From assembly GCF_013034685.1 (NCBI RefSeq), contig NZ_WQGO01000001.1, positions 744,001 through 808,000 of the forward strand: 64,000 nucleotides of DNA. The letters are read 5' to 3'. Below the pieces are notes generated by a model, which was not told the origin of the DNA, searched no databases, and saw nothing but the letters and a program-made list of their open reading frames with translations. Every line of letters starts with the position of its first letter. Position 1 is the first letter of the stretch. The stretch comes from Ruegeria lacuscaerulensis (GTDB lineage: Bacteria > Pseudomonadota > Alphaproteobacteria > Rhodobacterales > Rhodobacteraceae). This document shows positions 44,872-53,717 of the stretch, piece after piece. The position numbers and the translations under genes are program-made.

Positions 44872-45753
44872 TCACCGCAATGAGGCGACGACGGTGCGCA
44901 AAGCCTCGACCGTGGGTAATTCGGGCTCGCGCGTTAGGGTGGCCAGACAAATCGGTTTGCTGACAACAGGATCGACCAGCGGCAGCACCTTGGTGCCCCG
45001 CAAATCGCCCAAAGCACGCACCAGAACGCGCGGAACAACAGTAGCTGCCAGCCCCTCGCGCGCCATGACCATCGAGGCGGTAAACCCACTGGTTTCCGCC
45101 ACCACATGCGGATGCAGGCCCTGTTCGGCGAATATTCGATCCAGAATGCGGCGGTTCTGCATCTGCGGCTCAAGTAGGCTGATCGGAAATTCGGCCACCT
45201 GTGCCCAGGGGATCGGACCCGTCTGTTCGGTCATATGCGAAGGCACAAGCAGCACATAGGTTTCCTCGTACAGAGGCTGCACCTGCCGCAGATCGGTGCC
45301 GATACTGTCGCCATAGGTGATGCCCGCGTCCAGACTTCCCTCATCCAGCCGGTGCTGAATGGCGCTGGCCGACATGGTCTCAATCCGCGACAGGATGCGT
45401 GGATGCGCCTGCTGCAAACGCTTGATCAGCCGCCCGGTGAAAGCGATCGCCGTCGGAATGACCCCTAGGATCAACGTGCCCGTAATCTCTCCCCGCGCGG
45501 CCAGCACTTGTTGCTCCAGCGCCTTGGAATCATCCAATATCCGCCGTGCCCGACGAACCATCATCTCGCCCTCTTCGGTGAGGCCCTGAAACCGGTTGGC
45601 ACGACGGACGATCGAGACACCCAACCGGTCCTCAAGATTGCGGATGCGCATCGAGAACGCGGGCTGCGATATCCCGCATTCCTCAGCTGCCTTGGCGAAA
45701 TGTTGGTGTCGCGCAAGGGCGCTAAGGAGTTGGAGGTCGCGGATTTCGATCAT
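44872..45753 (-). CDS. LysR-family transcriptional regulator next to formate dehydrogenase
   Basis: The protein has 293 residues from the ATG at 45753 (MIEIRDLQLLSALARHQHFA). The helix-turn-helix is 'AAEECGISQPAFSMRIRNLE' (about 20-40), and the effector domain begins near 90 ('GTLILGVIPTAIAFTGRL'). It lies directly upstream of the formate dehydrogenase genes on the same strand, so it most likely controls them, as FdsR does in Ralstonia. The effector is not known. Confidence 0.9.
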   Translation of the reverse strand: MIEIRDLQLLSALARHQHFAKAAEECGISQPAFSMRIRNLEDRLGVSIVRRANRFQGLTEEGEMMVRRARRILDDSKALEQQVLAARGEITGTLILGVIPTAIAFTGRLIKRLQQAHPRILSRIETMSASAIQHRLDEGSLDAGITYGDSIGTDLRQVQPLYEETYVLLVPSHMTEQTGPIPWAQVAEFPISLLEPQMQNRRILDRIFAEQGLHPHVVAETSGFTASMVMAREGLAATVVPRVLVRALGDLRGTKVLPLVDPVVSKPICLATLTREPELPTVEALRTVVASLR

Positions 45754-45909
45754 ATTCGAGTTTTCCAATAACGGGCCGACGACCACTTTAGCCGTATTAA
45801 CCTGCGGGAAAAGCACCGTCTGCAGGCGAGCATACCTTTGAACGCATTCTTGTCTTACTCAAGAAACTCGCCTGTAATACACGGCAAGGGCAACACGGAG
45901 AGGCTTCGG

Positions 45910-46266
45910 ATGACCGCAGTAGAAGTTTTTCAGAAATTGTATGACAAGTATGTTGATTGCTATCGGTTAAAAGATGCAACTGGTTGTGCGTCATTCTTTA
46001 TGGATGACGCACAACTATTTTCGCCCTACGGCCCTGCAGCCAAAGGCCGAAAGGCTATAGAAGCTACCCATTCTGAATGGGTTGAGGAAGGTGGCGAGGA
46101 CAAAATCGTTACGGTTGTTCAGGCCGGCATCGACGGTCAAATCGGCTGGTGCCTTGTCCACTTTAGTGAAGGGACGACCGGTTACGGGACATCCCTTAAC
46201 GTTTTGTACCGGCAACCTGACGGCGGGTGGCTGATCAGCCATTGCAGTCTGAACGAAAAGCTTTGA
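45910..46266 (+). CDS. SnoaL-like (NTF2 fold) protein
   Basis: The protein has 118 residues from the ATG at 45910, with GGAGAGG upstream; an in-frame extension exists but is not supported. 'KLYDKYVDCYRLKDATGCAS' and 'WVEEGGEDKIVTVVQAGIDG' show the SnoaL/NTF2-like alpha-beta cone fold, with 'LNVLYRQPDGGWLISHCSLN' at the end. It may bind or isomerise a small ligand. It diverges from the LysR gene. Confidence 0.75.
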   Translation: MTAVEVFQKLYDKYVDCYRLKDATGCASFFMDDAQLFSPYGPAAKGRKAIEATHSEWVEEGGEDKIVTVVQAGIDGQIGWCLVHFSEGTTGYGTSLNVLYRQPDGGWLISHCSLNEKL

Positions 46267-46288
46267 TACAGACGTTTGCCAGACGGGC

Positions 46289-47386
46289 TCAGTTGTTAAA
46301 CAAAAAGTGCATCACATCGCCGTCCTTGACGATGTAGCCCTTGCCCTCGGCGCGCATCTTGCCTGCCTCCTTGGCTCCTTGCTCGCCATTAGCGGCGATG
46401 TAGTCGTCATAGGCGATGGTCTCGGCGCGGATGAAGCCTTTTTCAAAATCACCGTGGATAACGCCAGCGGCCTGCGGTGCCGCGGTGCCGGTGCGAATGG
46501 TCCAGGCCCGGGCCTCTTTCGGGCCGACGGTGAAATAGGTTTCCAGCTTGAGCAGGTCGTAACCGGCGCGGATCAGACGGTCGAGGCCGGGTTCTTCCAA
46601 ACCCATCTCGGTCAGGAACATCTCGGCTTCGTCTGCTTCCAGCAGGCTAATCTCTTCTTCGATCTTGGCGCTGATGATGACGTGAGAATTGCCCTGCGCG
46701 GCAGCCATTTCAGCGACCTTGGCGGAATATTCATTGCCCTCGGCGGCTTCTTCTTCGGACACGTTGCAGACATACAGAACCGGTTTGGTGGTCAGCAGTT
46801 GCAGCATCTTCCACGCCTTGGCGTCCTCGGCCGTAACCTCAACCAACCGCGCGGGTTTACCGCTTTCCAGCATAGCCTGCGCTTCGGCCAGCAGGCGGTC
46901 TTGTTGCTGCGCCTCTTTGTCGTTGCCCTTCAGCTTGCGCACCAGATTGGCGCGGCGCTTTTCGATGCTTTCCAGATCGGCCAGCATCAGTTCGGTCTCG
47001 ATCGTGTCAGCATCAGCCACCGGGTCGACACGGCCATCCACATGGGTCACATCGCCATCTTCGAAACAGCGCAACACATGGGCGATCGCGTCGGTCTCAC
47101 GGATATTGGCCAGAAACTGATTGCCCAGCCCCTCGCCCTTTGACGCCCCCTTCACCAGACCGGCGATGTCCACGAAGGTCATGCGCGTCGGGATGATTTG
47201 CTTCGAGAACGCAATTGCCGCCAGCTTGTCCAAACGCTCGTCCGGCACGGCCACGTCGCCCACATTCGGCTCGATGGTGCAGAACGGGAAATTCGCCGCT
47301 TGCGCCGCGGCAGTCTTGGTCAGCGCGTTGAACAAGGTCGACTTGCCCACATTCGGCAGACCCACGATTCCCATTTTAAAGCCCAT
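46289..47386 (-). CDS. ychF: Redox-regulated ATPase YchF (OLA1 family)
   Basis: The protein has 365 residues from the ATG at 47386 (MGFKMGIVGLPNVGKSTLFN). G1 is 'GLPNVGKST'; the G4 motif is 'VCNVSE' instead of NKxD, which gives ATP rather than GTP preference in this family. The C-terminal TGS-like domain is visible near 'YFTVGPKEARAWTI'. It binds ribosomes and is linked to stress responses. It stands alone, and the PagL-like gene diverges from it. Confidence 0.97.
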   Translation of the reverse strand: MGFKMGIVGLPNVGKSTLFNALTKTAAAQAANFPFCTIEPNVGDVAVPDERLDKLAAIAFSKQIIPTRMTFVDIAGLVKGASKGEGLGNQFLANIRETDAIAHVLRCFEDGDVTHVDGRVDPVADADTIETELMLADLESIEKRRANLVRKLKGNDKEAQQQDRLLAEAQAMLESGKPARLVEVTAEDAKAWKMLQLLTTKPVLYVCNVSEEEAAEGNEYSAKVAEMAAAQGNSHVIISAKIEEEISLLEADEAEMFLTEMGLEEPGLDRLIRAGYDLLKLETYFTVGPKEARAWTIRTGTAAPQAAGVIHGDFEKGFIRAETIAYDDYIAANGEQGAKEAGKMRAEGKGYIVKDGDVMHFLFNN

Positions 47387-47579
47387 TGCGGCCTCCTGAA
47401 GCGATGTGACGGCGTCTTCTAGGCGGGTTGTGGAAAATGCGCAACCCAAGCGGTGCAACCGGCAGATGGCCACCGCAGCTTCACTAAACCGTTACGGTAT
47501 TTGTACTTGCGTGAGTTGAACCGCGCGGGTCATGGTCCCCAATTAGGAACACACACACAATTAATTGACGAAGAACCCA

Positions 47580-48065
47580 ATGAAAGCGTTACTTACTTCT
47601 GTCGCCTTGCTCGTGGCTGCAACCTCGGTACAGGCCCAATCTGTCATCTTTGGCGCGGGTTTTGCGGATTTTTCTAACGGCAACGGCGACGATCAGGGCG
47701 TCTTTTCGCTAGAATACCAGCATCGCCCGTTTCACGAAGCAACGCGTTTCAGCGCTGGTCTGGGTACAGCCCTGACTGTCGACACCGACGGTGACACGCA
47801 TATCGGCGCAGGTCTGGTGGGCATCTATTCCTTCTCGGATCGCTGGTTCGCTGAGTTGAGTGTGATGCCAGGCTACTTTAACGCCTCTAACGGCGACAAT
47901 GACTTGGGTGGTGGCTTTCAGATTCGTAGCCTTCTGGGTGTTGGCTATACTTTGGACAGCGGCAACGCCATTTCGCTGGCTGTCACTCACAAGTCGAACG
48001 CCAGCACAGAAAGCTTCAACCCCGGCGTCAACGCACTGTTCCTGCGGTATCACTACGGGTTCTAG
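47580..48065 (+). CDS. PagL-like outer-membrane lipid A 3-O-deacylase (acyloxyacyl hydrolase family)
   Basis: The protein has 161 residues from the ATG at 47580. A signal peptide (1-19, ending VQAQ) precedes an 8-stranded small barrel ending in 'FLRYHYGF'. The PagL active-site motif shows as 'VTHKSNASTESFNPG': His137 and Ser139 fit the HxSNA...NPG signature. The third residue, Glu in PagL, appears as Asn151 by spacing. If active it would remove the 3-O acyl chain of lipid A. It diverges from ychF. Confidence 0.75.
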   Translation: MKALLTSVALLVAATSVQAQSVIFGAGFADFSNGNGDDQGVFSLEYQHRPFHEATRFSAGLGTALTVDTDGDTHIGAGLVGIYSFSDRWFAELSVMPGYFNASNGDNDLGGGFQIRSLLGVGYTLDSGNAISLAVTHKSNASTESFNPGVNALFLRYHYGF

Positions 48066-48143
48066 GCCAATCTGAGCGGTCGGGATTGATTTCCGGCGAA
48101 AGTTTCTGCACATCAGGTTCAAACCTGAATGCAAGGACCGCAG

Positions 48144-48935
48144 ATGACCCGTATCGACGCCAAGTTCGCCGCTCTCAAGGCCGAGGGTAAAAAGGCTTTC
48201 GTTGCCTATATCATGGCTGGTGATCCCGACTTTGACACCTCGCTTGAGATCGTCAAAGGATTGCCGGGGGCCGGTGTGGACGTGATCGAGCTTGGCCTGC
48301 CTTTCACCGATCCTATGGCGGATGGTCCGACCATCCAGGCCGCAGGTCAGCGTGCCCTGGACGGAGGGATGACCTTGCAGCGCACGTTGGACCTGGCCAG
48401 TGCATTCCGCGAAACGGATGACACGACGCCAATTGTTCTGATGGGATACTACAACCCGATCTACAGCCGTGGGGTAGAAACCTTTTTGGCCGATGCCAAA
48501 GCAGCTGGCATCGACGGGCTGATCGTGGTGGACTTGCCACCCGAAGAAGACGACGAACTCTGCCTGCCTGCGCAGGATGCAGGTCTGAACTTCATCCGCC
48601 TTGCGACCCCGACGACCGACGACAAGCGCCTACCGCGCGTTTTGCAGAACACGTCCGGCTTTGTGTACTATGTCTCAATCACCGGTATCACCGGCGCGGC
48701 CGAGGCCCAGGCCACCAATGTCGGCCCCGAAGTGGCCCGCATCAAATCCGCCACAGACCTGCCCGTCATCGTCGGCTTTGGCATCAACACGCCCGAGAAA
48801 TCGCAGGCCATTGCAAGCGTTGCTGACGGGGCCGTAGTGGGATCCGCCATTGTCAGCCAAATCGCGGATGGCAAACCGGTGGCCGAGGTTCTGGATTTCG
48901 TAAAATCCCTATCTGACGGCGCACACTCCGCCTGA
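48144..48935 (+). CDS. trpA: Tryptophan synthase alpha chain
   Basis: The protein has 263 residues from the ATG at 48144, with AAGGA upstream; an earlier ATG at 48129 is in frame. The catalytic Glu is in '[19 protein letters not shown]' and Asp in '[11 protein letters not shown]'. It splits indole-3-glycerol phosphate to indole. It sits about 5.6 kb from trpB, on the opposite strand, so the two subunits of tryptophan synthase are not co-transcribed. Confidence 0.97.
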   Translation: MTRIDAKFAALKAEGKKAFVAYIMAGDPDFDTSLEIVKGLPGAGVDVIELGLPFTDPMADGPTIQAAGQRALDGGMTLQRTLDLASAFRETDDTTPIVLMGYYNPIYSRGVETFLADAKAAGIDGLIVVDLPPEEDDELCLPAQDAGLNFIRLATPTTDDKRLPRVLQNTSGFVYYVSITGITGAAEAQATNVGPEVARIKSATDLPVIVGFGINTPEKSQAIASVADGAVVGSAIVSQIADGKPVAEVLDFVKSLSDGAHSA

Positions 48936-48963
48936 CCCTGCCCTGCTCGACATCAAGACCATG

Positions 48964-48994
48964 AACCGCGCCTGGAGGCCCCAGTCGCGGTTTT
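48964..48994 (+). terminator. Rho-independent terminator after trpA
   Basis: An 11-bp stem with a T-C mismatch (AACCGCG-C-CTGG / CCAG-T-CGCGGTT, 48964-48992) and an AGGCC loop is followed by TTGTG. The T-run TTTT overlaps the end of the stem. Confidence 0.75.
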
Positions 48995-49088
48995 GTGTTG
49001 GCGCACTAAAATCCTGCTCAAACCTTACATTGCGACGCGGCATAAAGATTGGTAAATAAAGTGAACCAATCCTACGAAAGCCTGCTTC

Positions 49089-50255
49089 ATGCCCGTCATC
49101 ACCAACATAGAAGACCTCAAACGCATCTATGAGCGGCGTGTCCCGCGTATGTTCTATGACTATGCGGAAAGCGGCAGCTGGACCGAGCAGACCTTCCGCG
49201 ACAACAGCTCGGATTTCGATGACATCCGCCTACGGCAAAGGGTTGCCGTCGATATGTCAGGGCGTTCAACCGCATCGCAGATGATTGGTCAGGACGTGTC
49301 AATGCCGGTCGCCTTGGCCCCGGTCGGTCTGACGGGCATGCAACACGCGGACGGAGAGATGAAGGCCGCCAAAGCCGCCGAGGAGTTCGGAGTGCCCTTC
49401 ACCCTGTCCACCATGTCGATCAACTCGATCGAAGACGTGGCAGAGCACACGACCAAACCGTTCTGGTTTCAGCTCTATACGATGAAAGATCAGGACTATG
49501 TCAGCCGCCTCATTCAACGAGCCAAGGACGCCAAGTGTTCCGCGTTGGTCATTACACTGGATCTACAAATCCTGGGCCAACGGCACAAAGACCTCAAGAA
49601 CGGCCTGTCTGCACCACCAAAGCTGACGCCCAAAACCATCGCAAACCTCATGACCAAATGGTCCTGGGGGATTGAGATGCTGGGCGCCAAGCGCCGCGAA
49701 TTCGGCAACATCGTCGGCCATGTCGAAGGGATATCGGATGCTTCGTCCCTTGGCGCGTGGACGGCCGAGCAGTTCGACCCCAGCCTCGACTGGAACAAGG
49801 TCGAAAAGCTGATGGAGCAATGGGGCGGCAAGGTGATCCTCAAGGGCATTTTGGACGCCGAAGACGCAAAGATGGCCGCTAAGCTGGGGGCGGATGCGAT
49901 TGTTGTCTCAAACCACGGCGGTCGCCAACTGGACGGCGCGCTCAGTTCAATCCGGGTACTGCCCGAAATCATGGACGCCGTAGGCAGTGATGTTGAAGTC
50001 CATCTGGACAGCGGCATACGCTCGGGCCAGGACGTCTTGAAAGCCGTCGCCTTGGGTGCGCAAGGCACCTATATTGGCCGCGCCTTTGTCTATGGTCTGG
50101 GAGCGATGGGACAAAAAGGTGTCACCACCGCGCTGGAGGTGATCCACAAGGAACTCGACACAACAATGGCGCTGTGCGGTGAACGCAATCTCGGGGACGT
50201 CGGGCCGCACAACCTGTTGGTGCCCGAAGATTTCGGGGGCCGTTGGCAAAAGTGA
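49089..50255 (+). CDS. lldD: FMN-dependent L-lactate (alpha-hydroxyacid) dehydrogenase
   Basis: The protein has 388 residues. '[20 protein letters not shown]' near the N-terminus, '[17 protein letters not shown]' and the active-site '[16 protein letters not shown]' (His/Arg) identify the family. '[18 protein letters not shown]' and '[14 protein letters not shown]' complete the TIM barrel. It oxidises L-lactate to pyruvate at the membrane; mandelate or glycolate are less likely alternatives. It lies alone, with an intergenic repeat after it. Confidence 0.9.
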   Translation: MPVITNIEDLKRIYERRVPRMFYDYAESGSWTEQTFRDNSSDFDDIRLRQRVAVDMSGRSTASQMIGQDVSMPVALAPVGLTGMQHADGEMKAAKAAEEFGVPFTLSTMSINSIEDVAEHTTKPFWFQLYTMKDQDYVSRLIQRAKDAKCSALVITLDLQILGQRHKDLKNGLSAPPKLTPKTIANLMTKWSWGIEMLGAKRREFGNIVGHVEGISDASSLGAWTAEQFDPSLDWNKVEKLMEQWGGKVILKGILDAEDAKMAAKLGADAIVVSNHGGRQLDGALSSIRVLPEIMDAVGSDVEVHLDSGIRSGQDVLKAVALGAQGTYIGRAFVYGLGAMGQKGVTTALEVIHKELDTTMALCGERNLGDVGPHNLLVPEDFGGRWQK

Positions 50256-50304
50256 TCACTGGGTCAGGGGGCTCTGCCCCCGCCGCCCGTTCCGGGCGCC
50301 TCCC

Positions 50305-50390
50305 CCGGGATATTTTCAGCCAGATGAAGTCTGGATCCGCTCTTCATCTGGTCCCAAATATCCCGGAGCGCGAGGCAGAGCCTCGCAAAA
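50305..50390. repeat. Long interrupted palindrome and intergenic repeat, copy B
   Basis: Two nested arms form a long stem: CCGGGATATTT / AAATATCCCGG (50305-50315, 50356-50366) and inside them CCAGATGAAG / CTTCATCTGG (50320-50329, 50342-50351). An adjacent palindrome GCGAGGC-AGA-GCCTCGC follows within the 24-bp core at 50364-50387, identical to 17117-17140. It lies between lldD and rplY. It has no U-tract at its 3' end in either direction. Confidence 0.75.
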
Positions 50391-50502
50391 AAACGATGGC
50401 TCGAAAAAGCCCTTTCCAAATCCAATGAATCAAGCTAAGGACGCGGCTTCACGCGGGCATACAGCCTTGGAGGATGCCCGCCCTAACATTTGGAGAATTA
50501 TC

Positions 50503-51156
50503 ATGGCTGGAGAGATTCCTGATCTCGTAGCTCTGGAACGGACGGGGACAGGCAAGGGCGCCGCTCGTCAGGCACGCCGCGACGGCATGGTTCCGGGCAT
50601 TGTTTTTGGTGGCGACAAAGAGCCGCTGCCGATCAACATCCCGTTCAACGTTCTGTTCAAGCGCCTGAAAGCAGGCCGCTTCAAGTCGACCCTGTGGAAC
50701 CTGAAGGTTGAAGGCCACGAAGACGTTCGCGTCATCTGCCGCGACGTTCAGCGTGACGTTGTCAAAGACCTGCCGACCCACCTGGACCTGATGCGTCTGC
50801 GTCGGACCACCAAGATCGCGCTGTTCATCCCCGTTGAGTTCGTCAACGAAGACGAAGCGCCCGGCATCAAGAAGGGCGGCGTTCTGACGGTTGTCCGTCC
50901 CGAGGTTGAGCTGGTCTGCACCGCTGGTGACATTCCTGAGAAGATCACCATTGATCTGACCGGTCTGAACATCAACGACGTTGTCACCATCTCGTCGGTT
51001 GACCTGCCCGCAGGCACCAAGCCGACCATTGACCGTGACTTCGTGATCGCCAACATCTCGGCCCCGACCGGCCTGTCGTCCAGCGACGATGAGGAAGGCG
51101 AAGAAGTGGCCGCGGATGAGGTTGAAGTCGTCGGCCAGGACGCAGCCGAAGAATAA
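50503..51156 (+). CDS. rplY: Ribosomal protein L25/Ctc
   Basis: The protein has 217 residues from the ATG at 50503 ([20 protein letters not shown]); in-frame upstream sequence belongs to the repeat and spacer. The N-terminal L25 domain binds 5S rRNA ('[20 protein letters not shown]'), and the C-terminal TL5 beta domain follows from about 100. An acidic tail ('[15 protein letters not shown]') ends it. It precedes pth, a very common order, but a strong terminator separates them here. Confidence 0.96.
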   Translation: MAGEIPDLVALERTGTGKGAARQARRDGMVPGIVFGGDKEPLPINIPFNVLFKRLKAGRFKSTLWNLKVEGHEDVRVICRDVQRDVVKDLPTHLDLMRLRRTTKIALFIPVEFVNEDEAPGIKKGGVLTVVRPEVELVCTAGDIPEKITIDLTGLNINDVVTISSVDLPAGTKPTIDRDFVIANISAPTGLSSSDDEEGEEVAADEVEVVGQDAAEE

Positions 51157-51184
51157 ACCCAGACCCGGTGTTTGGAGTTTGAAG

Positions 51185-51214
51185 CGGGGCCTGATCCAGG
51201 CCCCGTTTTCTTTT
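51185..51214 (+). terminator. Rho-independent terminator between rplY and pth
   Basis: A perfect 9-bp GC-rich stem (CGGGGCCTG / CAGGCCCCG, 51185-51193 and 51197-51205) with a 3-nt loop is followed by TTTTCTTTT. It is a strong terminator, so pth probably has its own promoter between 51215 and 51282 or relies on read-through. Confidence 0.85.
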
Positions 51215-51282
51215 GCCCTGTGGGCTGGAAAGCAGGGGGCAAACCGTGGCATCAACCTGTAGCATCAGACAAGGGCGCGCTT

Positions 51283-51963
51283 ATGAAACTGTTTGTCGGA
51301 TTAGGGAACCCCGGATCGAAATATGCTCGCAACCGGCACAATATCGGCTTTATGGCCGTGGACCGGATTGCCGAAGATCACAATTTCGGCCCCTGGAAAT
51401 CCAAGTTTCAGGCCGAGATCGCCGAAGGTCGTCTTGGCCGTGAAAAGGTTCTGCTGATCAAGCCGCAAACCTTCATGAACCGCTCAGGCCAGTCCGTGGG
51501 CGAGGCGATGCGGTTCTACAAGCTGGACTCAACCGACGTGACCGTTTTCCATGACGAGTTGGACCTTGTCCCTGGCAAAGTGCGAGTCAAGGCAGGCGGC
51601 GGGCATGCGGGGCACAATGGACTGCGGTCAATCCACGAACATATCAGCCCCGCCTATGACCGGGTGCGCCTTGGGATCGGGCACCCGGGGCGGAAAGAGA
51701 TGGTCTCGCCCTATGTTCTGGGCGACTTCGCCAAGGCTGATACCGACTGGTTGGATGATGTGCTACGCGGTGTCTCGGATGGTGCAGGGCATCTGGCCGA
51801 TGGTGACGGTGGCAAGTTCATGAACGCGGTTGCCATGCGCACCGCGCCGCCGCGATCGTCGAAAACTGCAGACAAAGCGCAAAAACCTGCGCCCCAACCA
51901 AAGCCGGAACCACAGGTTGATGACCGCTCGGCGATGCAGAAACTGCTGGATAAGTTCAAATAG
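51283..51963 (+). CDS. pth: Peptidyl-tRNA hydrolase
   Basis: The protein has 226 residues from the ATG at 51283 (MKLFVGLGNPGSKYARNRHN). The catalytic His is in 'ARNRHNIGFMAVDRI', with 'KPQTFMNRSGQSV' and 'GGGHAGHNGLRSI' as further signatures. Its C-terminal tail (about 190-226) is Pro/Lys-rich and longer than in E. coli. It releases tRNA from stalled peptidyl-tRNA. Confidence 0.97.
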   Translation: MKLFVGLGNPGSKYARNRHNIGFMAVDRIAEDHNFGPWKSKFQAEIAEGRLGREKVLLIKPQTFMNRSGQSVGEAMRFYKLDSTDVTVFHDELDLVPGKVRVKAGGGHAGHNGLRSIHEHISPAYDRVRLGIGHPGRKEMVSPYVLGDFAKADTDWLDDVLRGVSDGAGHLADGDGGKFMNAVAMRTAPPRSSKTADKAQKPAPQPKPEPQVDDRSAMQKLLDKFK

Positions 51964-52045
51964 CCCCTTAGCTCTTGCCGTAACGTCCTGATTGCAGATG
52001 GCTGCTGCACGCGGTCCAATGCGGCACGTCTATGGGAGGAGACAT

Positions 52046-53209
52046 ATGAGATCACTGCTGAAGTGGATGTTGCGCGTCGCCTTGATGCTGGCGCTGGCCG
52101 CAATCGTTGTCGGGGTCTGGAAGCGCGAGGAAATTCAGCGGCTCTTGGCCGTGAACTCTTTGTTCTCCGAAGATAAGATCGTCCACAATTTCTCTCATAT
52201 GGATGAGGCGTTTCTAACGGTCGCCCTGCCCCGTGGCAACGGCCCAACCAGCGAATTGCCCTATGGCGCTGGATTCGACCTGCCCGAGGGCACCGATCAA
52301 TGGATCGAGGACCGGGCAGTGACGTCCCTGCTGGTGATGCAGGATGGCGAGATCCGGTTCGAGGAATATTACCTGGGCACCGGTCCCGACGATCACCGGA
52401 TTTCGTGGTCGGTTGCGAAAAGCTATCTATCGGCCCTGTTCGGCATCCTGCTGGCCGAAGGCGCGATCGGGTCGCTGGACGATCCAGTGGTGCAATATGC
52501 GCCCAAGCTGGCGGGAACGGCCTATGATGGCGCAACAGTCCGCAACGTGCTGAACATGGCAAGCGGCGTCACCTTTAACGAAGACTATTTCGACCCGAAC
52601 TCCGATATCAATCGGATGGGTCGCGTGGTGGCCTTGGGTGGTGAGTTGGACGATTTCGCGGCCTCGTTGCAGGAGACTTTCGTAGAACCCGGCGCGCAAT
52701 GGCAATACGTGTCCATCGACACACATGTCATTGGCATGGTGATCCGAGGGGCGACCGGGCGCAGCGTCTCGGATCTGTTGACCGAAAAGATCGTTCAGCC
52801 GCTAGGTCTGGAACAGGATGGTTACTATGTGGCGGACGGTGCCGGAGTGGCCTTTGTGTTGGGCGGGCTGAACTTTACCACCCGTGATTTCGCCCGCTTT
52901 GGGCAGATGATCCTACAAAATGGCACCTATGGGGGGCAGCAACTGGTCCCTGCCGACTGGATCGCCGAATCCGTTCTGCCCAGCGCCCCAACACAGGCGG
53001 GCAAGATCGGGTATGGCTATCAGTGGTGGATTCCCGTCGGCGCGCATGAGGGTGAGTTTCTGGCCCGCGGCGTCTATGGCCAATATATCTATTTCGATCA
53101 GCCTCGGGGCGTTCTGATCGTAACAACCGGCGCGGACCGTAAATTCCGCGATGACGGGGTGAATGAGGCCAATGTAGAAATGTTCCGCAGCATCGCGCAA
53201 AGCCTGTAA
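52046..53209 (+). CDS. Membrane-anchored serine hydrolase of the beta-lactamase/class C family
   Basis: The protein has 387 residues from the ATG at 52046, with GGGAGGAG upstream. An N-terminal hydrophobic helix (about 8-25) works as a signal anchor. The SxxK nucleophile is Ser122 in 'WSVAKSYLSALFG', and the Tyr element is probably in 'AQWQYVSIDTHVIGMV'. It is likely a penicillin-binding-like esterase or peptidase rather than a resistance enzyme; substrate is unknown. The catalytic domain faces the periplasm. Confidence 0.85.
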   Translation: MRSLLKWMLRVALMLALAAIVVGVWKREEIQRLLAVNSLFSEDKIVHNFSHMDEAFLTVALPRGNGPTSELPYGAGFDLPEGTDQWIEDRAVTSLLVMQDGEIRFEEYYLGTGPDDHRISWSVAKSYLSALFGILLAEGAIGSLDDPVVQYAPKLAGTAYDGATVRNVLNMASGVTFNEDYFDPNSDINRMGRVVALGGELDDFAASLQETFVEPGAQWQYVSIDTHVIGMVIRGATGRSVSDLLTEKIVQPLGLEQDGYYVADGAGVAFVLGGLNFTTRDFARFGQMILQNGTYGGQQLVPADWIAESVLPSAPTQAGKIGYGYQWWIPVGAHEGEFLARGVYGQYIYFDQPRGVLIVTTGADRKFRDDGVNEANVEMFRSIAQSL

Positions 53210-53218
53210 AGTCGGATT

Positions 53219-53596
53219 ATGCAGAAACAGGACAGCATAAATGTACTGGGCGGCGTGCTTGCGCCCTGTTCCCGCGATCCGCTGACCGGGTTCTTTCGCG
53301 ACGGCGCTTGCAACACCTGCCCCGAGGATCAGGGCAGCCACACCGTCTGCGCTGTGATGACAGCCGAGTTTCTGGCTTTTTCCAAATATGTCGGCAACGA
53401 CCTGAGCACCCCTCGACCAGAGTTCGACTTTCCCGGCCTCAAACCCGGGGATCGTTGGTGCCTGTGCGCCGGGCGGTTCCTGCAAGCGCATGACGAAGGC
53501 TGCGCGCCCATGGTACACCTTGAGGCCACACACCAACGCGCCTTAGAAGTGGTCCCGCTGGATATACTACGCGACCACGCGGCTGCAGGCGATTGA
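53219..53596 (+). CDS. DUF2237 family protein
   Basis: The protein has 125 residues. 'SINVLGGVLAPCSRDPLTGF' and 'GDRWCLCAGRFLQAHDEGCA' with 'PMVHLEATHQRALEVVPLD' match the DUF2237 pattern; five or more Cys are conserved. It is a cytoplasmic protein of unknown function. It starts 9 bp past the serine hydrolase stop, so the two may be co-transcribed. Confidence 0.85.
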   Translation: MQKQDSINVLGGVLAPCSRDPLTGFFRDGACNTCPEDQGSHTVCAVMTAEFLAFSKYVGNDLSTPRPEFDFPGLKPGDRWCLCAGRFLQAHDEGCAPMVHLEATHQRALEVVPLDILRDHAAAGD

Positions 53597-53663
53597 GACC
53601 TGACTGAACCTCTGGTTTGCGACATCAATAGACCGCCGCGCGGGGCCCTCTTGTGGGCGCGGT

Positions 53664-53693
53664 CAAAAAAACCGGCCCTGTTTTGGGGCCGGC
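53664..53693 (-). terminator. Rho-independent terminator after trpB
   Basis: Read leftward, a stem CCGGCCC / GGGCCGG (53673-53692) with a 7-nt loop is followed by seven T. It ends the trpF-trpB unit, 25 bp past the trpB stop. Confidence 0.85.
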
Positions 53694-53717
53694 TCCAAAC
53701 GTTTAACGCTATGGCGC

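Noticed and set aside
50364..50390. Rho-independent terminator after lldD
   Set aside because: The palindrome is followed by an A-run on the plus strand, and on the minus strand the T-run precedes the stem, so neither direction has the stem-then-U order.
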